Origin: Bacteroidaceae bacterium
GTDB taxonomy: Bacteria > Bacteroidota > Bacteroidia > Bacteroidales > Bacteroidaceae
Direction of reading: 5' to 3'
DNA: 51,150 nt
Assembly (NCBI GenBank): GCA_017469525.1
Contig: JAFUGG010000037.1
Span: forward strand, 1 to 51,150
Numbering within the stretch: the stretch's first letter is position 1; each line of letters starts with the position of its first letter. Under the pieces are notes generated by a model. The model saw nothing but the letters and a program-made list of their open reading frames with translations, had not been told where the DNA came from and searched no databases. Both the position numbers and the translations under genes were made by a program. Below are positions 7,179-15,376 of the stretch, one piece after another.

Positions 7179-9935
7179 TCACTTAATCGCAATCTTCTTG
7201 CCGTTGCGTACATAGATGCCCTTCGTTGCGGGCTGAGCGCCGAGGCGGCGGCCGCCCAGGTCGTACCACTCATCTGCGGCTGCGTCTTCCTTCGCGAGCT
7301 TGTCGATGCCTGTTGCTGTGGCGATGTCCAGGTCGAACCTTGTGATGTCGCCTTCATTGAATACGATTGACTCGGCATAGCTGACGTCGATGTCGTTCTG
7401 CAGTACGAAGTATGTGTTGCATGCGCCCAGTGTGATGTCCTTTGCGGGGTTGCGGAACACGCCGTCTTCGTCGAGGAAGAGTGTCTTGCTGTCGCCTGCC
7501 TTGAAGGATACGGCATCGTAGGAGCCGTAGATATTGGCAAAGTCATAGATTCTGGGAGTGTCCCATGTTCCTATGTAAAGCTGTACGTATTTGAAGACGG
7601 GGTCGTCGATGTCTTCTCCCTTTTCGAATCTATAGATGAAGGGCCAGCCGTTGTATATCTTCTCATTATGCTTTTCGTAGTAGATGCTCAGTATGCCGTC
7701 CTTATATGCAGGGTTTTTGGCAACCTTGCGTATTTCGGCGCCTTCGAGGGGCGTTCCCTTGAGATCCTCGATGTCGAAGGGCAGGTAGAGAGAGTGCCAG
7801 TTGCCGTCCTTGCGGAATGTGGTGCCCGAGAGTGTGACGTGGGCAAGCATTTCGTGTGCTGGCTTCAGCGTCAGGATGTTGTCGGTGGCATCTTTCTTGA
7901 TGTCGATGTTAAGCAGTTCCACACCTTCGAAGTCGGTGTAGTCTCTCGTTGTCTGCAGCATTGCACGATAGGGGTGTACGGGCTGCTCGACCATGGTGAA
8001 CTTCATGTTCTCGGCAGTCGGGATGAGCTGCTTCTGGTTTTCAGCCTTGCCGTCGATGGTTCCTGTGAAGGTGAAGGAGAAGCGATTGTTGACAGCCTGG
8101 ATGACGCAGTCTTGGTGTCCGGCCTTGATGGTGCGCTTGACGGCGGGGAATCGGTATGTTCCTTCTGTCGGTACGACGATGTAGGGTTTGAATGCCTCGA
8201 TGGAGTCGGCCTCTTCGAGTGTCACCCTGACACTTCCGTATGCCGATACCTGTACGGGGCTCATTGTGTAGAGCTTCATGCCTGCGGGCTTCTCCATGCT
8301 GAAGGGCAGGTAGAGTGTCTCGGCCCAGACGTCGTCCGTCTTGGTGATGGTGCGGTCGTAATCGACGATGGCTTCGAAGTCGACGATGGCATTGATGGGC
8401 ACTTCGTCCTTGAGGTGTATGGTCTGCAGTTGACCCAGGCTGTTCTCGAAGCGGAAGACGCCGTCGTCGCCCTGCTTGAGGTTGTGGGTGAGGCCATTAT
8501 ATTCGAAGGGCATTACGCCGTTGTAGCTGGCATCCTTCTTGGTGAAGTTCTTCCAGGGTTGTTGTGATGCTATGGCTTCAGCGTCGGAGGGATTGAACTT
8601 GAGCGTGGCCATTCCGTAGGTGACATCCTCGAAGCAGTCGGAGCCTTGGCTGCTGCTCATCGTCCCATCGATGTTGACGATGATGTTCTGAAGTATCGTG
8701 CAGTTGTCGAAGGCATCTTCTTCAATCAGCGCGTCCTTGGCCATGTTCAGGTTCAGGGAGACGAGGCTGGTGTTGTCGTAGAAGGCATCCTTGCCAATGT
8801 AGGAAACGGCCGTGGGGATGGTGATGGAGGAGATAGTAGTGTTGCCGTCGCCAACGAGTGCTCTCTCGCCGATGCTGAGCGGGCCGGCACCGAGCTCGAA
8901 GGTTATGGAGGCAAACGGGTTGTTGTAGAACAGGTTCTTTGGGATGTCTGTCACGTAGCGGCCAAAGGCTACGCTGGTGATTTTGCGGTTGTAGAAGTTG
9001 TCCTTCTGATAGCCGTCTGGGTCGACCATGAGGTTGCGTCCCATGTAGACAGACTTGAGGACTCCGCTCTTGTTGTCGTAGGCACGGAACTGTGCGCCTT
9101 CCCACATGTCGAGTATCTCGGGGCTGTCCTCGATGACAATCGATACGAGTTTGTCCATATCGTAGAAGGCTTCGTATCCAATCCATGTCACGTTCTTGGG
9201 GATGGTGATGGCAGTCACCTCGTCGCAGTCCTCGAAGGCGTGCTGACCTATTCTCTTCAGGCTTGTGGCTTTCGAGAAGTCGACGACGCTCACCTTGTGG
9301 CAGTTTTGGAAGAGCTTGTTGGGGATTTCCTCGCAGCCTGGGCCGATGGTGACGGTCGTGATGTTGTTGCGGTCGGCAAACTCATAGTTTTCGTTGCCTG
9401 ACTTGAGATTCAGTGTACGTCCCAGATAGACTTCCTGCAACTCCTTGCTGTAGCCGTCGTAGCCGTAGAAGACGAAGCCGCCAGTCATGTCGAGGGGTGT
9501 CTTGCTGTCCTCGAATGTAATCTTCTTGAGGTCGTCCATGTCGTAGAAGGCTTCGTAGCCGATTTTGGTGACGCTCTTGGGGATGAACACTTCCGTCACA
9601 TCGTCGCAATCCTCGAAGGCATGTTCGCCGATGGTCTCCAGTTTGGAGGCTTCTGTGAGGTTGACCTCCCAGACGTTGTGGCAGTCCTGGAACTCATTGT
9701 CCCTGATGTAGGTGACTTGTCCTCCTATTCTGATGACGTGGAGGTCGCTGTTTGCCTTGCAGGGCTGGCTGCCTGTGACGTTGCGATACTGCTGCCATAC
9801 CTCGATATCTGTGTCGTTGAAGGCATCTTCCTCAATGCTGATTGTGGCTTCTGACTCCAAGAGTGTGACGCCTTTCACGCGTGCATGGTCGAAGGTATGG
9901 TAGTGTATGGTGTTCACCTGTGGGCCTACGGTCAC
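7179..9935 (-). CDS. BspA-like LRR surface protein, part after the internal amber stop
   Basis: About 918 residues of a continuous frame whose first part is at 9984-10514. It contains BspA-type leucine-rich repeats in long units (for example FEDCDxVTxxxIPKxVTxIGYEAFYDMDxL, present at least twice). A beta-rich C-terminal part follows, then the tail WYDLGGRRL...GIYVRNGKKIAIK. That tail recurs on other surface proteins in this window and is probably a sorting or anchoring signal. BspA-family proteins bind host matrix proteins and mediate adhesion, so a surface role is inferred. The position 9935 is only the first GTG after the amber; 16 open codons lie between the stop and this GTG and continue the fold, so the piece is probably not translated separately with a true start. 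Either a nonsense mutant or a readthrough product. Confidence 0.7.
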   Translation of the reverse strand: MTVGPQVNTIHYHTFDHARVKGVTLLESEATISIEEDAFNDTDIEVWQQYRNVTGSQPCKANSDLHVIRIGGQVTYIRDNEFQDCHNVWEVNLTEASKLETIGEHAFEDCDDVTEVFIPKSVTKIGYEAFYDMDDLKKITFEDSKTPLDMTGGFVFYGYDGYSKELQEVYLGRTLNLKSGNENYEFADRNNITTVTIGPGCEEIPNKLFQNCHKVSVVDFSKATSLKRIGQHAFEDCDEVTAITIPKNVTWIGYEAFYDMDKLVSIVIEDSPEILDMWEGAQFRAYDNKSGVLKSVYMGRNLMVDPDGYQKDNFYNRKITSVAFGRYVTDIPKNLFYNNPFASITFELGAGPLSIGERALVGDGNTTISSITIPTAVSYIGKDAFYDNTSLVSLNLNMAKDALIEEDAFDNCTILQNIIVNIDGTMSSSQGSDCFEDVTYGMATLKFNPSDAEAIASQQPWKNFTKKDASYNGVMPFEYNGLTHNLKQGDDGVFRFENSLGQLQTIHLKDEVPINAIVDFEAIVDYDRTITKTDDVWAETLYLPFSMEKPAGMKLYTMSPVQVSAYGSVRVTLEEADSIEAFKPYIVVPTEGTYRFPAVKRTIKAGHQDCVIQAVNNRFSFTFTGTIDGKAENQKQLIPTAENMKFTMVEQPVHPYRAMLQTTRDYTDFEGVELLNIDIKKDATDNILTLKPAHEMLAHVTLSGTTFRKDGNWHSLYLPFDIEDLKGTPLEGAEIRKVAKNPAYKDGILSIYYEKHNEKIYNGWPFIYRFEKGEDIDDPVFKYVQLYIGTWDTPRIYDFANIYGSYDAVSFKAGDSKTLFLDEDGVFRNPAKDITLGACNTYFVLQNDIDVSYAESIVFNEGDITRFDLDIATATGIDKLAKEDAAADEWYDLGGRRLGAQPATKGIYVRNGKKIAIK

Positions 9936-9983
9936 GTTGAAGTAAGAGCCGTCGTTGTTGCGGTAGAAGGGAGCCTGGTCGTA

Positions 9984-10514
9984 CTATGAGTAGTCCCATG
10001 CGAGTTCGCGGCCTAGATAGACTTCCTGCAGTCCGTCCATATAGGTGAATGCTCCGTATCTGATGTGTCTGCTTCCGCAGTCGTAGCAGTAGATGGGATT
10101 GGGTCCGTCCTGGAAGGTGAGGTGTGTGATTTGGTCGATGTCGTTGAAGGCACCCTGCTCAATGACGACGAGAGTAGCGGGGAGGACGAGCTGCTTGCAG
10201 CATTTGACGTGGTTGTCTTCGCGGAAGCGCCAGTCGATGCCGACGACGGGGAACTTCACGCCTTGAAACTCGGCGGTGTCGGGGAGAACGGCAGTCTCGG
10301 TGTATCCGTCGTAGAGAACCATCGTGCAGACATTTGTCAGCGTCTGGCCGGGGACGTCATAGCTCTTGTAGAAGAAATAGCCGAAGTCGCCCACTTTGAT
10401 AGCATACTCGCTGCTTGTGTTGCCATACATTTCGTTTGCCGATGCTTCCAGTGGCGCTGTGACTGCCAGGAGCATTGCCAGCAAGAGTTTCCATGTGGTA
10501 AGGATTTTTTTCAT
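9984..10514 (-). CDS. BspA-like LRR surface protein, N-terminal part ending at an in-frame TAG
   Basis: 176 residues starting with a signal peptide (MKKILTTWKLLLAMLLAV...ASA) and the first LRR units (QLVLPATLVVIEQGAFNDID). It stops at TAG (9984-9986) within a repeat unit, GRELAWDYS-stop-YDQAPFYRNNDGSYF. The frame stays open beyond the stop for 16 codons to the GTG at 9935 and then for another 918, with the repeat periodicity kept. The full protein would be about 1110 residues. Loss of function by a recent point mutation is the simplest reading; a sequencing error or programmed readthrough cannot be excluded from one sequence. Confidence 0.8.
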   Translation of the reverse strand: MKKILTTWKLLLAMLLAVTAPLEASANEMYGNTSSEYAIKVGDFGYFFYKSYDVPGQTLTNVCTMVLYDGYTETAVLPDTAEFQGVKFPVVGIDWRFREDNHVKCCKQLVLPATLVVIEQGAFNDIDQITHLTFQDGPNPIYCYDCGSRHIRYGAFTYMDGLQEVYLGRELAWDYS

Positions 10515-10839
10515 AAGCTGAAATTTTGATTTTAGGTTGAAATATAGGTTTTTTAGTTGTCTGACTTCTTTGGTTGCGCCCAGAGGGAACTGGGCTTGCC
10601 TGTGTTTTTGGGCGCAGAGATAGCATTTTTTTGTTCTTTTTACTGTCTTCTGAGGTAAAAAGTATCAAACTTTTTCGTTCTTGTCATTTCATCGTGGTTT
10701 TTTCGGCTCAAGCCGTTGGCTTTGCAGTGGCATTTTGTAAAGAAAAAGAAAATATTTTCAAAAAATTTTGCTTCCGGGGTTAAAAAAAAGGGGGGTGCGG
10801 TGTATATATATAGGGCGGTGTCCTGTCTGAGGGGATGAT

Positions 10840-10949
10840 GAAGGTATGTGTTGCCGGATGCAAGGCGTTGCAGTTGAGTTTATGGCGTGTTGCAGTTGAG
10901 TTTATGGCGTGTTGCAGATGGACTTATGGCGTGTTGCGGATGGGTGATG
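10840..10949. repeat. 22-nt repeat array (about 5 units)
   Basis: Clear units start at 10862, 10884, 10906 and 10928: GGCGTGTTGCAG + TTGAGTTTAT, with variants GATGGACTTAT and CGGATGGGTGATG. A degenerate unit precedes them at 10840. It lies 3' of the GH85 gene, beyond its probable terminator, and 5' of the BspA-like gene. Confidence 0.88.
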
Positions 10950-10962
10950 GTTGTCATGCGTG

Positions 10963-11007
10963 GAAAAGCAATCCCCCTCCGGCGACTTGGGGTCAGCGGG
11001 GGGGATT
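10963..11007 (-). terminator. Probable terminator of the susC-susD-GH85 operon
   Basis: On the minus strand AATCCCCC pairs with GGGGGATT around a 20-odd-nt loop, followed by GCTTTTCC. The loop is long, so strength is uncertain. It is about 85 nt after the GH85 stop codon. Confidence 0.55.
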
Positions 11008-11041
11008 ATAGGGGGGGCTTAGTAGAAGATGCTTCTAAAGC

Positions 11042-11098
11042 TATACTCTCTACTTGGAAGATATATATAGCTTTGCTTTAAAGCAATACTCTCTACTT
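11042..11098. repeat. Direct repeat of the GH85 gene end (15 nt)
   Basis: ATACTCTCTACTTGG occurs at 11042-11056 and again at 11084-11098; the second copy spans the stop codon and last codons of the GH85 gene. The spacing is 42 nt. Confidence 0.85.
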
Positions 11099-14000
11099 GG
11101 CCATTATCTTCATGGCAGTGCCGTCGCTGTAGCGGACGACGTTGATGCCTCTGTGGAGTTCGTTGAGCCTTCTGCCGTCGAGCGAGTAGATGCCTGTGAC
11201 GTGCTTCTGGCTGCTGCTCCCTGGCTTCTCGATGGCGTCCACGATGTCCTCTCCGGAGCTCTTGAAGCTTGTGGCAGAGACGCCGAGGATGGTGGGGATG
11301 CGTCCCGAGACGGTGGAGGTGAAGGTGATGCCCTTCGTCAGCTTCGTCTTGTCGGCGTTGAGAGCGAACTCGAAGATGCGGAAGTTGGTGCGTCCGTCGA
11401 ACTGGTCGGCCTGATAGCCGGAGCCTGCTCCGCGTTTGATGCGGTCCAGCCCGTAGATGGCTTCTCCCTGGCCAGAGCTGCCGCTGTACCAGTCGCCGAT
11501 GGTGAACGTCTGTGCCGTCTCGCTGGTGCCGTCATCGTAGGTGACTGCGGCTTTCAGCATGGACTGTCCTTCGGCAGAGATGACGATGAAGTGGAGGTCC
11601 TCGCAATAGGCTGGCTCGGTGAATTCAACGGTCCGTGGCGAGTTGGCCGTCTTGAGTACGAGGGAGTTGTTCTTCGTCGGGTCGATGATGTACTCGTTGC
11701 CGCTGCCGGTGGTGAGGATGCCGTCCACGATGGGCAGGGAGCCTGCGGCCTTCACGTCGGAGGTGAAGAGGCACCAGCCCTGGTTGTCGAGCGTGTTGGT
11801 GGTGCTGCCGGTGACGGGCGTGCTTTCAGCCATGACGTCGTCCGGCCAGTTGGCTATCAGCATGGGCACCTTCTGTGGAATGGCGCTTTCATACTGCTCG
11901 AAGGCTTCCACCTCGGCCATCGACGGGTAGAAGTAAGCGCCCAGGGTGGAGACGATGGCCAGATACTTCGTGTTCTTGTGCTCGGGCAGGATGTAGGACA
12001 ACTGGGAGACTCCGTCCAGGTCGGTAAACGTCTTGACGGTTTGCATGGATGTCAGGTCGTTGCCCACGCAGATTTCCACTGTGTTGTTCACCGTTCCCTC
12101 GTTGCCGTTGTCGTTCTCTCCGTAGTTGTCATTGGGCAGGAAGATGTTCACCTTCGAGATGTTCCATCCCTCGGGGGTGGGTGCCTCGAAGATGGCCCAG
12201 AGGTCGCGCTTGTGGCTGGAGAAGTCCTCTATCTCGAGGAGACCCTCCGCCTGCTTGTCGCCGTCGGTGAGCGTCTTGAGGCTATACTCGTTGTAGGCGG
12301 CCTCGTAGGAGTAGTCCTGCTTGTAGTGGCGCACGATGGTGTTCCGTCCGGCCAGTATGTTGGGCTGCGTCTCGGAGTCGATGGTGACGGCCACGTTGCG
12401 TTCCTGGTAGGCGCCTCCGTTGTTGACGGTGATGGTGACGGTGGCAGAGCCAAAGGCGTAGCCTGCAAAGACGGGCACCTTGAAGATTTGCTTCTCCACG
12501 TTCTCCTCGATGTTTCCGATGGTGACGTTGCCCGTTGCCCTGGCTGTGCACTCGAAGAAGTCCTCGCGCTTGTCGCCGCCCAGGTCGTAGTGGACGGTGA
12601 TGTAGCGTCCGGCACCGGCAATGATGGTGGTCTCCTTCGGGTCGACGCTCATGGTCAGGTTGTTGTCCTCCTTGCCATAGGCCTCGAACTCCCAGATGCG
12701 CAGCGTGCCGTTGACGTGCGGACGGAGGCGGATGTAGCGTGCCTTGACGGGAGCAATGTAGTCGCTCTTCACGGAAATCTTCTCGTTGCCGGGCGTCGAG
12801 TTGTTCACTACGGTCTGCCACGTCGTGCCGTCCTGCGAGAGTTCGATGGTGTAGGAGTCTATCTGATCTACTCCCGACTCGGGTCCCGCATTGCCGTCGT
12901 AGATGACGAAGCCGTAGATGCGATAGGCGCCTTCGCAGTCGAAGACGACTTCATTGTCGGGAGATATGTTGCACCACTTGGAAGAGGTCTGTGTCGGGTT
13001 GGTCACGCCGTCGATAATCTTGCCAGGCACCTCGGTGCTGTTCGTGGAGCCGCTATAGCTTACGACGGTCTTTCCCTTGACCACGTTATAGACGGCATTC
13101 TGCGCTGCTGCGTCGGCGAAGACGTCGAAAGCCTCGGCCGTATAGTCCGTCGTGCCCACTTCATTCGTGGCGCTGACGGTCAGGCTTACCTTGCCTTCCT
13201 GCGTTGCCTTGACCGTGACGGACTGCTCCGTCAGGCTTCCGGAAGCGAGTTCCACGCCTTCGGGCAGTGTCCACAGATAGCTCGACGGGTGGCCTGTGCA
13301 GTTGGCCGTGACAGTAACCGTCTCGCCCACCAGGATGTAGCTCTTCGGAGAGACGGAATACGTCACCTTCGGCGCCGTGGGAGCGGGGTAGCTGACCTGC
13401 AACTCGCTGGCCTGCTTCTGCACGCCATCCTTCATGACGGGCACTACGAGCACCGAGACGTGAGCGTCGGAGCCGTTGCGGCTGAAGCTGGGAATGTAGA
13501 AACCCTCGTCGCGAGTCTGGCCCACGAGCGTCTTCACGCCGTCCATCGTCTCGGTATAGACGTCGAAGTGGTCGAAGTCGGTCGTCCAGTCGTACTTCCA
13601 CGTCACTCGGATGTCGCCCTTCTCCTCGCCCAGCACGCTGGTCGTCTGCAGGTCGCTGGCCTCGACGGCAGCTGGCGTGTAGTTCACCGGCAGCACAGCC
13701 ACCTGGCCCAGGTTGAAGGCATACTTCGTGGTGCGGGCGGCAGCCTTCAGGTTGATGCCCAGCATGTAGATGGTCTTGCCGTTGAGGGAAGAGAGGTCGA
13801 AGTCGCAGACGGTCCAGCCGCCAACGTCGGTGGTCGTTCCCTCCAACGTCACGTCGGGCGTAACGGAACTCTCCGTGGAGAGCTTTGCTTCGACGGTGAC
13901 GTCATGGGTCGATTTATAGACCACGCGGAACACGCCTCCGGCCGTGATGGGGAGCTGCGTCTTGTAGAGTCGGATGAGATGGTCGCCGGAAGACAGCGTG

Positions 14001-15346
14001 CCGGAAATCTTGAAGCTTGAGCCAACATTGTAGGCATCGTCCCAATCGATGGCGACACTGAGGTTCCTGTTGTTCTCAATCCACCAGCGCCAGGTGGGCA
14101 GCACGCTCTGCATGCCCGAGTGATACCAGTCGGCTGTGCCCTGCTTCTCGCCCCTGACGAAGCGATGCTTGCCATTGCCGACAGACATATCGCTCACGAA
14201 TGGCATCGACGTAATGGCAGAACGCTCCAGCACACGGCTTGAAACGCCAGGGAAACCGCTCGTGGGGACTGACGTCGGGTCGGAATTGGTGTTCACCCAC
14301 ATGTCCTCCTCGTTGTCGAAGACCGTCTTACCGATGGGATAGGCCGTCTCGCCGTGACAGTCGCTTGCCGACTTAAAGGCCGACTTGGCAGGTGCCTCCC
14401 ATATTTTCGTCTCGGGGCAGAAGAGGTCGAGAGAGCCTACGTGTCCCGTTGTAGGCATTGCCGTGTTCAGGGCCGTCGTCCAACCCATGTGGCCGGCTTG
14501 TGCCAGCTCGATGCCTGCATAAATCTTCGAGAAGACTTGCTCCTCCGTGCAGCCAATCTGCGAGGCGTAGCTGCGGTGGTCGCCTACTGCTCCGTACTCC
14601 AGGAACTGCGATGTGTTGATGTGCGTGGAGAGAAGTCCTACGTTGGGAGAGCGCGAGGCATTGTACCACTGGAGTTCCATCTGCGTGTTCGGGTCGTCGG
14701 CCATCGCAGCATCATAGAAGTCGCGGAAGAAGGCCTCCCATTCGCTTTGCGAGCCGCCGCCTGTCTCCTCGTTGATGAACCAGCCGTCGAAGCCGTAGTA
14801 TTTGGCCATCTCATAGAGTTTGACGGCCAGGGGATAGTGGCCGTTCTCCTTTGTCAGCATCTCGCGAACCCACTGTTGAGTTCCGCCAAAAGCAGCTGGC
14901 GGGAAGAAGATGTTGCCCAGGGACTTCACGCCACTCTGGTGGGCAGCATCGGTGGAACCTGCTGGCGGAATGTTGATGATGCCTTCCGAAGCAGCACCAG
15001 CCCAATAGACCAGCTTGTCCATGTACTGCCAGTAGGTGGGCTGATAGCCCAGGAAGTTGCCTACCTCACCTTGCGAAGGGCAGAGCGAGCAGGTGGGGTA
15101 GAGGATGGTAGAGTTGCAAATCTGTCCTTCGTAGTATTGATTTGCATTGGCCTTCATGAGGGTTGGCTCCTTGAAACGTTTTTGCAGGGGAACCTTAGCC
15201 ACGTTGAAAGCATCGTCGGGGTTGGAGCCCGGCGTCCAGTTCTTGATGTCCTCGGGGTGGCAGCACACGTTGTACGGTTGCTGAGCCCAACCCATCGAGA
15301 CGGTCAGCAGCAAGACTGCCGACACGGAGAGTCGTTTTAAGTTCAT
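11093..15346 (-). CDS. Secreted GH85 endo-beta-N-acetylglucosaminidase, multidomain
   Basis: 1417 residues. A signal peptide (about 1-21, ending SMGWAQ) precedes a GH85 catalytic domain with YGFDGWFINEE; Asn192 and Glu194 correspond to the family's assisting and acid/base residues. GH85 enzymes cut between the two GlcNAc residues of the N-glycan chitobiose core, releasing the glycan. After the barrel come a glycan-binding or Ig-like region, a fibronectin-like stretch, a PKD/Ig-like domain (about 650-740), an F5/8-type discoidin domain (about 755-910) and further beta-rich modules. The C-terminus GIYSLDGRRLNELHRG...MKIMAK is the surface-protein tail seen elsewhere here. It is last in an operon with SusD and SusC (30 nt after susD), so the system probably captures and imports N-glycans. 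Confidence 0.92.
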   Translation of the reverse strand: MNLKRLSVSAVLLLTVSMGWAQQPYNVCCHPEDIKNWTPGSNPDDAFNVAKVPLQKRFKEPTLMKANANQYYEGQICNSTILYPTCSLCPSQGEVGNFLGYQPTYWQYMDKLVYWAGAASEGIINIPPAGSTDAAHQSGVKSLGNIFFPPAAFGGTQQWVREMLTKENGHYPLAVKLYEMAKYYGFDGWFINEETGGGSQSEWEAFFRDFYDAAMADDPNTQMELQWYNASRSPNVGLLSTHINTSQFLEYGAVGDHRSYASQIGCTEEQVFSKIYAGIELAQAGHMGWTTALNTAMPTTGHVGSLDLFCPETKIWEAPAKSAFKSASDCHGETAYPIGKTVFDNEEDMWVNTNSDPTSVPTSGFPGVSSRVLERSAITSMPFVSDMSVGNGKHRFVRGEKQGTADWYHSGMQSVLPTWRWWIENNRNLSVAIDWDDAYNVGSSFKISGTLSSGDHLIRLYKTQLPITAGGVFRVVYKSTHDVTVEAKLSTESSVTPDVTLEGTTTDVGGWTVCDFDLSSLNGKTIYMLGINLKAAARTTKYAFNLGQVAVLPVNYTPAAVEASDLQTTSVLGEEKGDIRVTWKYDWTTDFDHFDVYTETMDGVKTLVGQTRDEGFYIPSFSRNGSDAHVSVLVVPVMKDGVQKQASELQVSYPAPTAPKVTYSVSPKSYILVGETVTVTANCTGHPSSYLWTLPEGVELASGSLTEQSVTVKATQEGKVSLTVSATNEVGTTDYTAEAFDVFADAAAQNAVYNVVKGKTVVSYSGSTNSTEVPGKIIDGVTNPTQTSSKWCNISPDNEVVFDCEGAYRIYGFVIYDGNAGPESGVDQIDSYTIELSQDGTTWQTVVNNSTPGNEKISVKSDYIAPVKARYIRLRPHVNGTLRIWEFEAYGKEDNNLTMSVDPKETTIIAGAGRYITVHYDLGGDKREDFFECTARATGNVTIGNIEENVEKQIFKVPVFAGYAFGSATVTITVNNGGAYQERNVAVTIDSETQPNILAGRNTIVRHYKQDYSYEAAYNEYSLKTLTDGDKQAEGLLEIEDFSSHKRDLWAIFEAPTPEGWNISKVNIFLPNDNYGENDNGNEGTVNNTVEICVGNDLTSMQTVKTFTDLDGVSQLSYILPEHKNTKYLAIVSTLGAYFYPSMAEVEAFEQYESAIPQKVPMLIANWPDDVMAESTPVTGSTTNTLDNQGWCLFTSDVKAAGSLPIVDGILTTGSGNEYIIDPTKNNSLVLKTANSPRTVEFTEPAYCEDLHFIVISAEGQSMLKAAVTYDDGTSETAQTFTIGDWYSGSSGQGEAIYGLDRIKRGAGSGYQADQFDGRTNFRIFEFALNADKTKLTKGITFTSTVSGRIPTILGVSATSFKSSGEDIVDAIEKPGSSSQKHVTGIYSLDGRRLNELHRGINVVRYSDGTAMKIMAK

Positions 15347-15376
15347 GGTGAAATGTTATTGGTTATTGTATGATGT

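Larger units (their letters stand above)
10515..11092. other. Intergenic region between the BspA-like gene and the GH85 gene
   Basis: No gene. It holds the promoter side of the BspA-like gene (AT-rich, about 10515-10560 and 10630-10780), a 22-nt array (10840-10949), a probable terminator (10970-11007) and a duplicated 15-nt piece of the GH85 gene end (11042-11056). Confidence 0.75.

Noticed and set aside
9984..9986. Reassigned TAG codon
   Set aside because: No other in-frame TAG is needed elsewhere in the window, and TAG seems to end the GH85 gene normally, so a general code change is unlikely.
11054..14020. Very long plus-strand frame opposite the GH85 gene
   Set aside because: The minus-strand frame encodes a clear GH85 enzyme with catalytic residues. 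The plus frame is a shadow caused by codon bias; the same holds for long antisense frames opposite GH27, the nucleoside kinase, korA and glnN.
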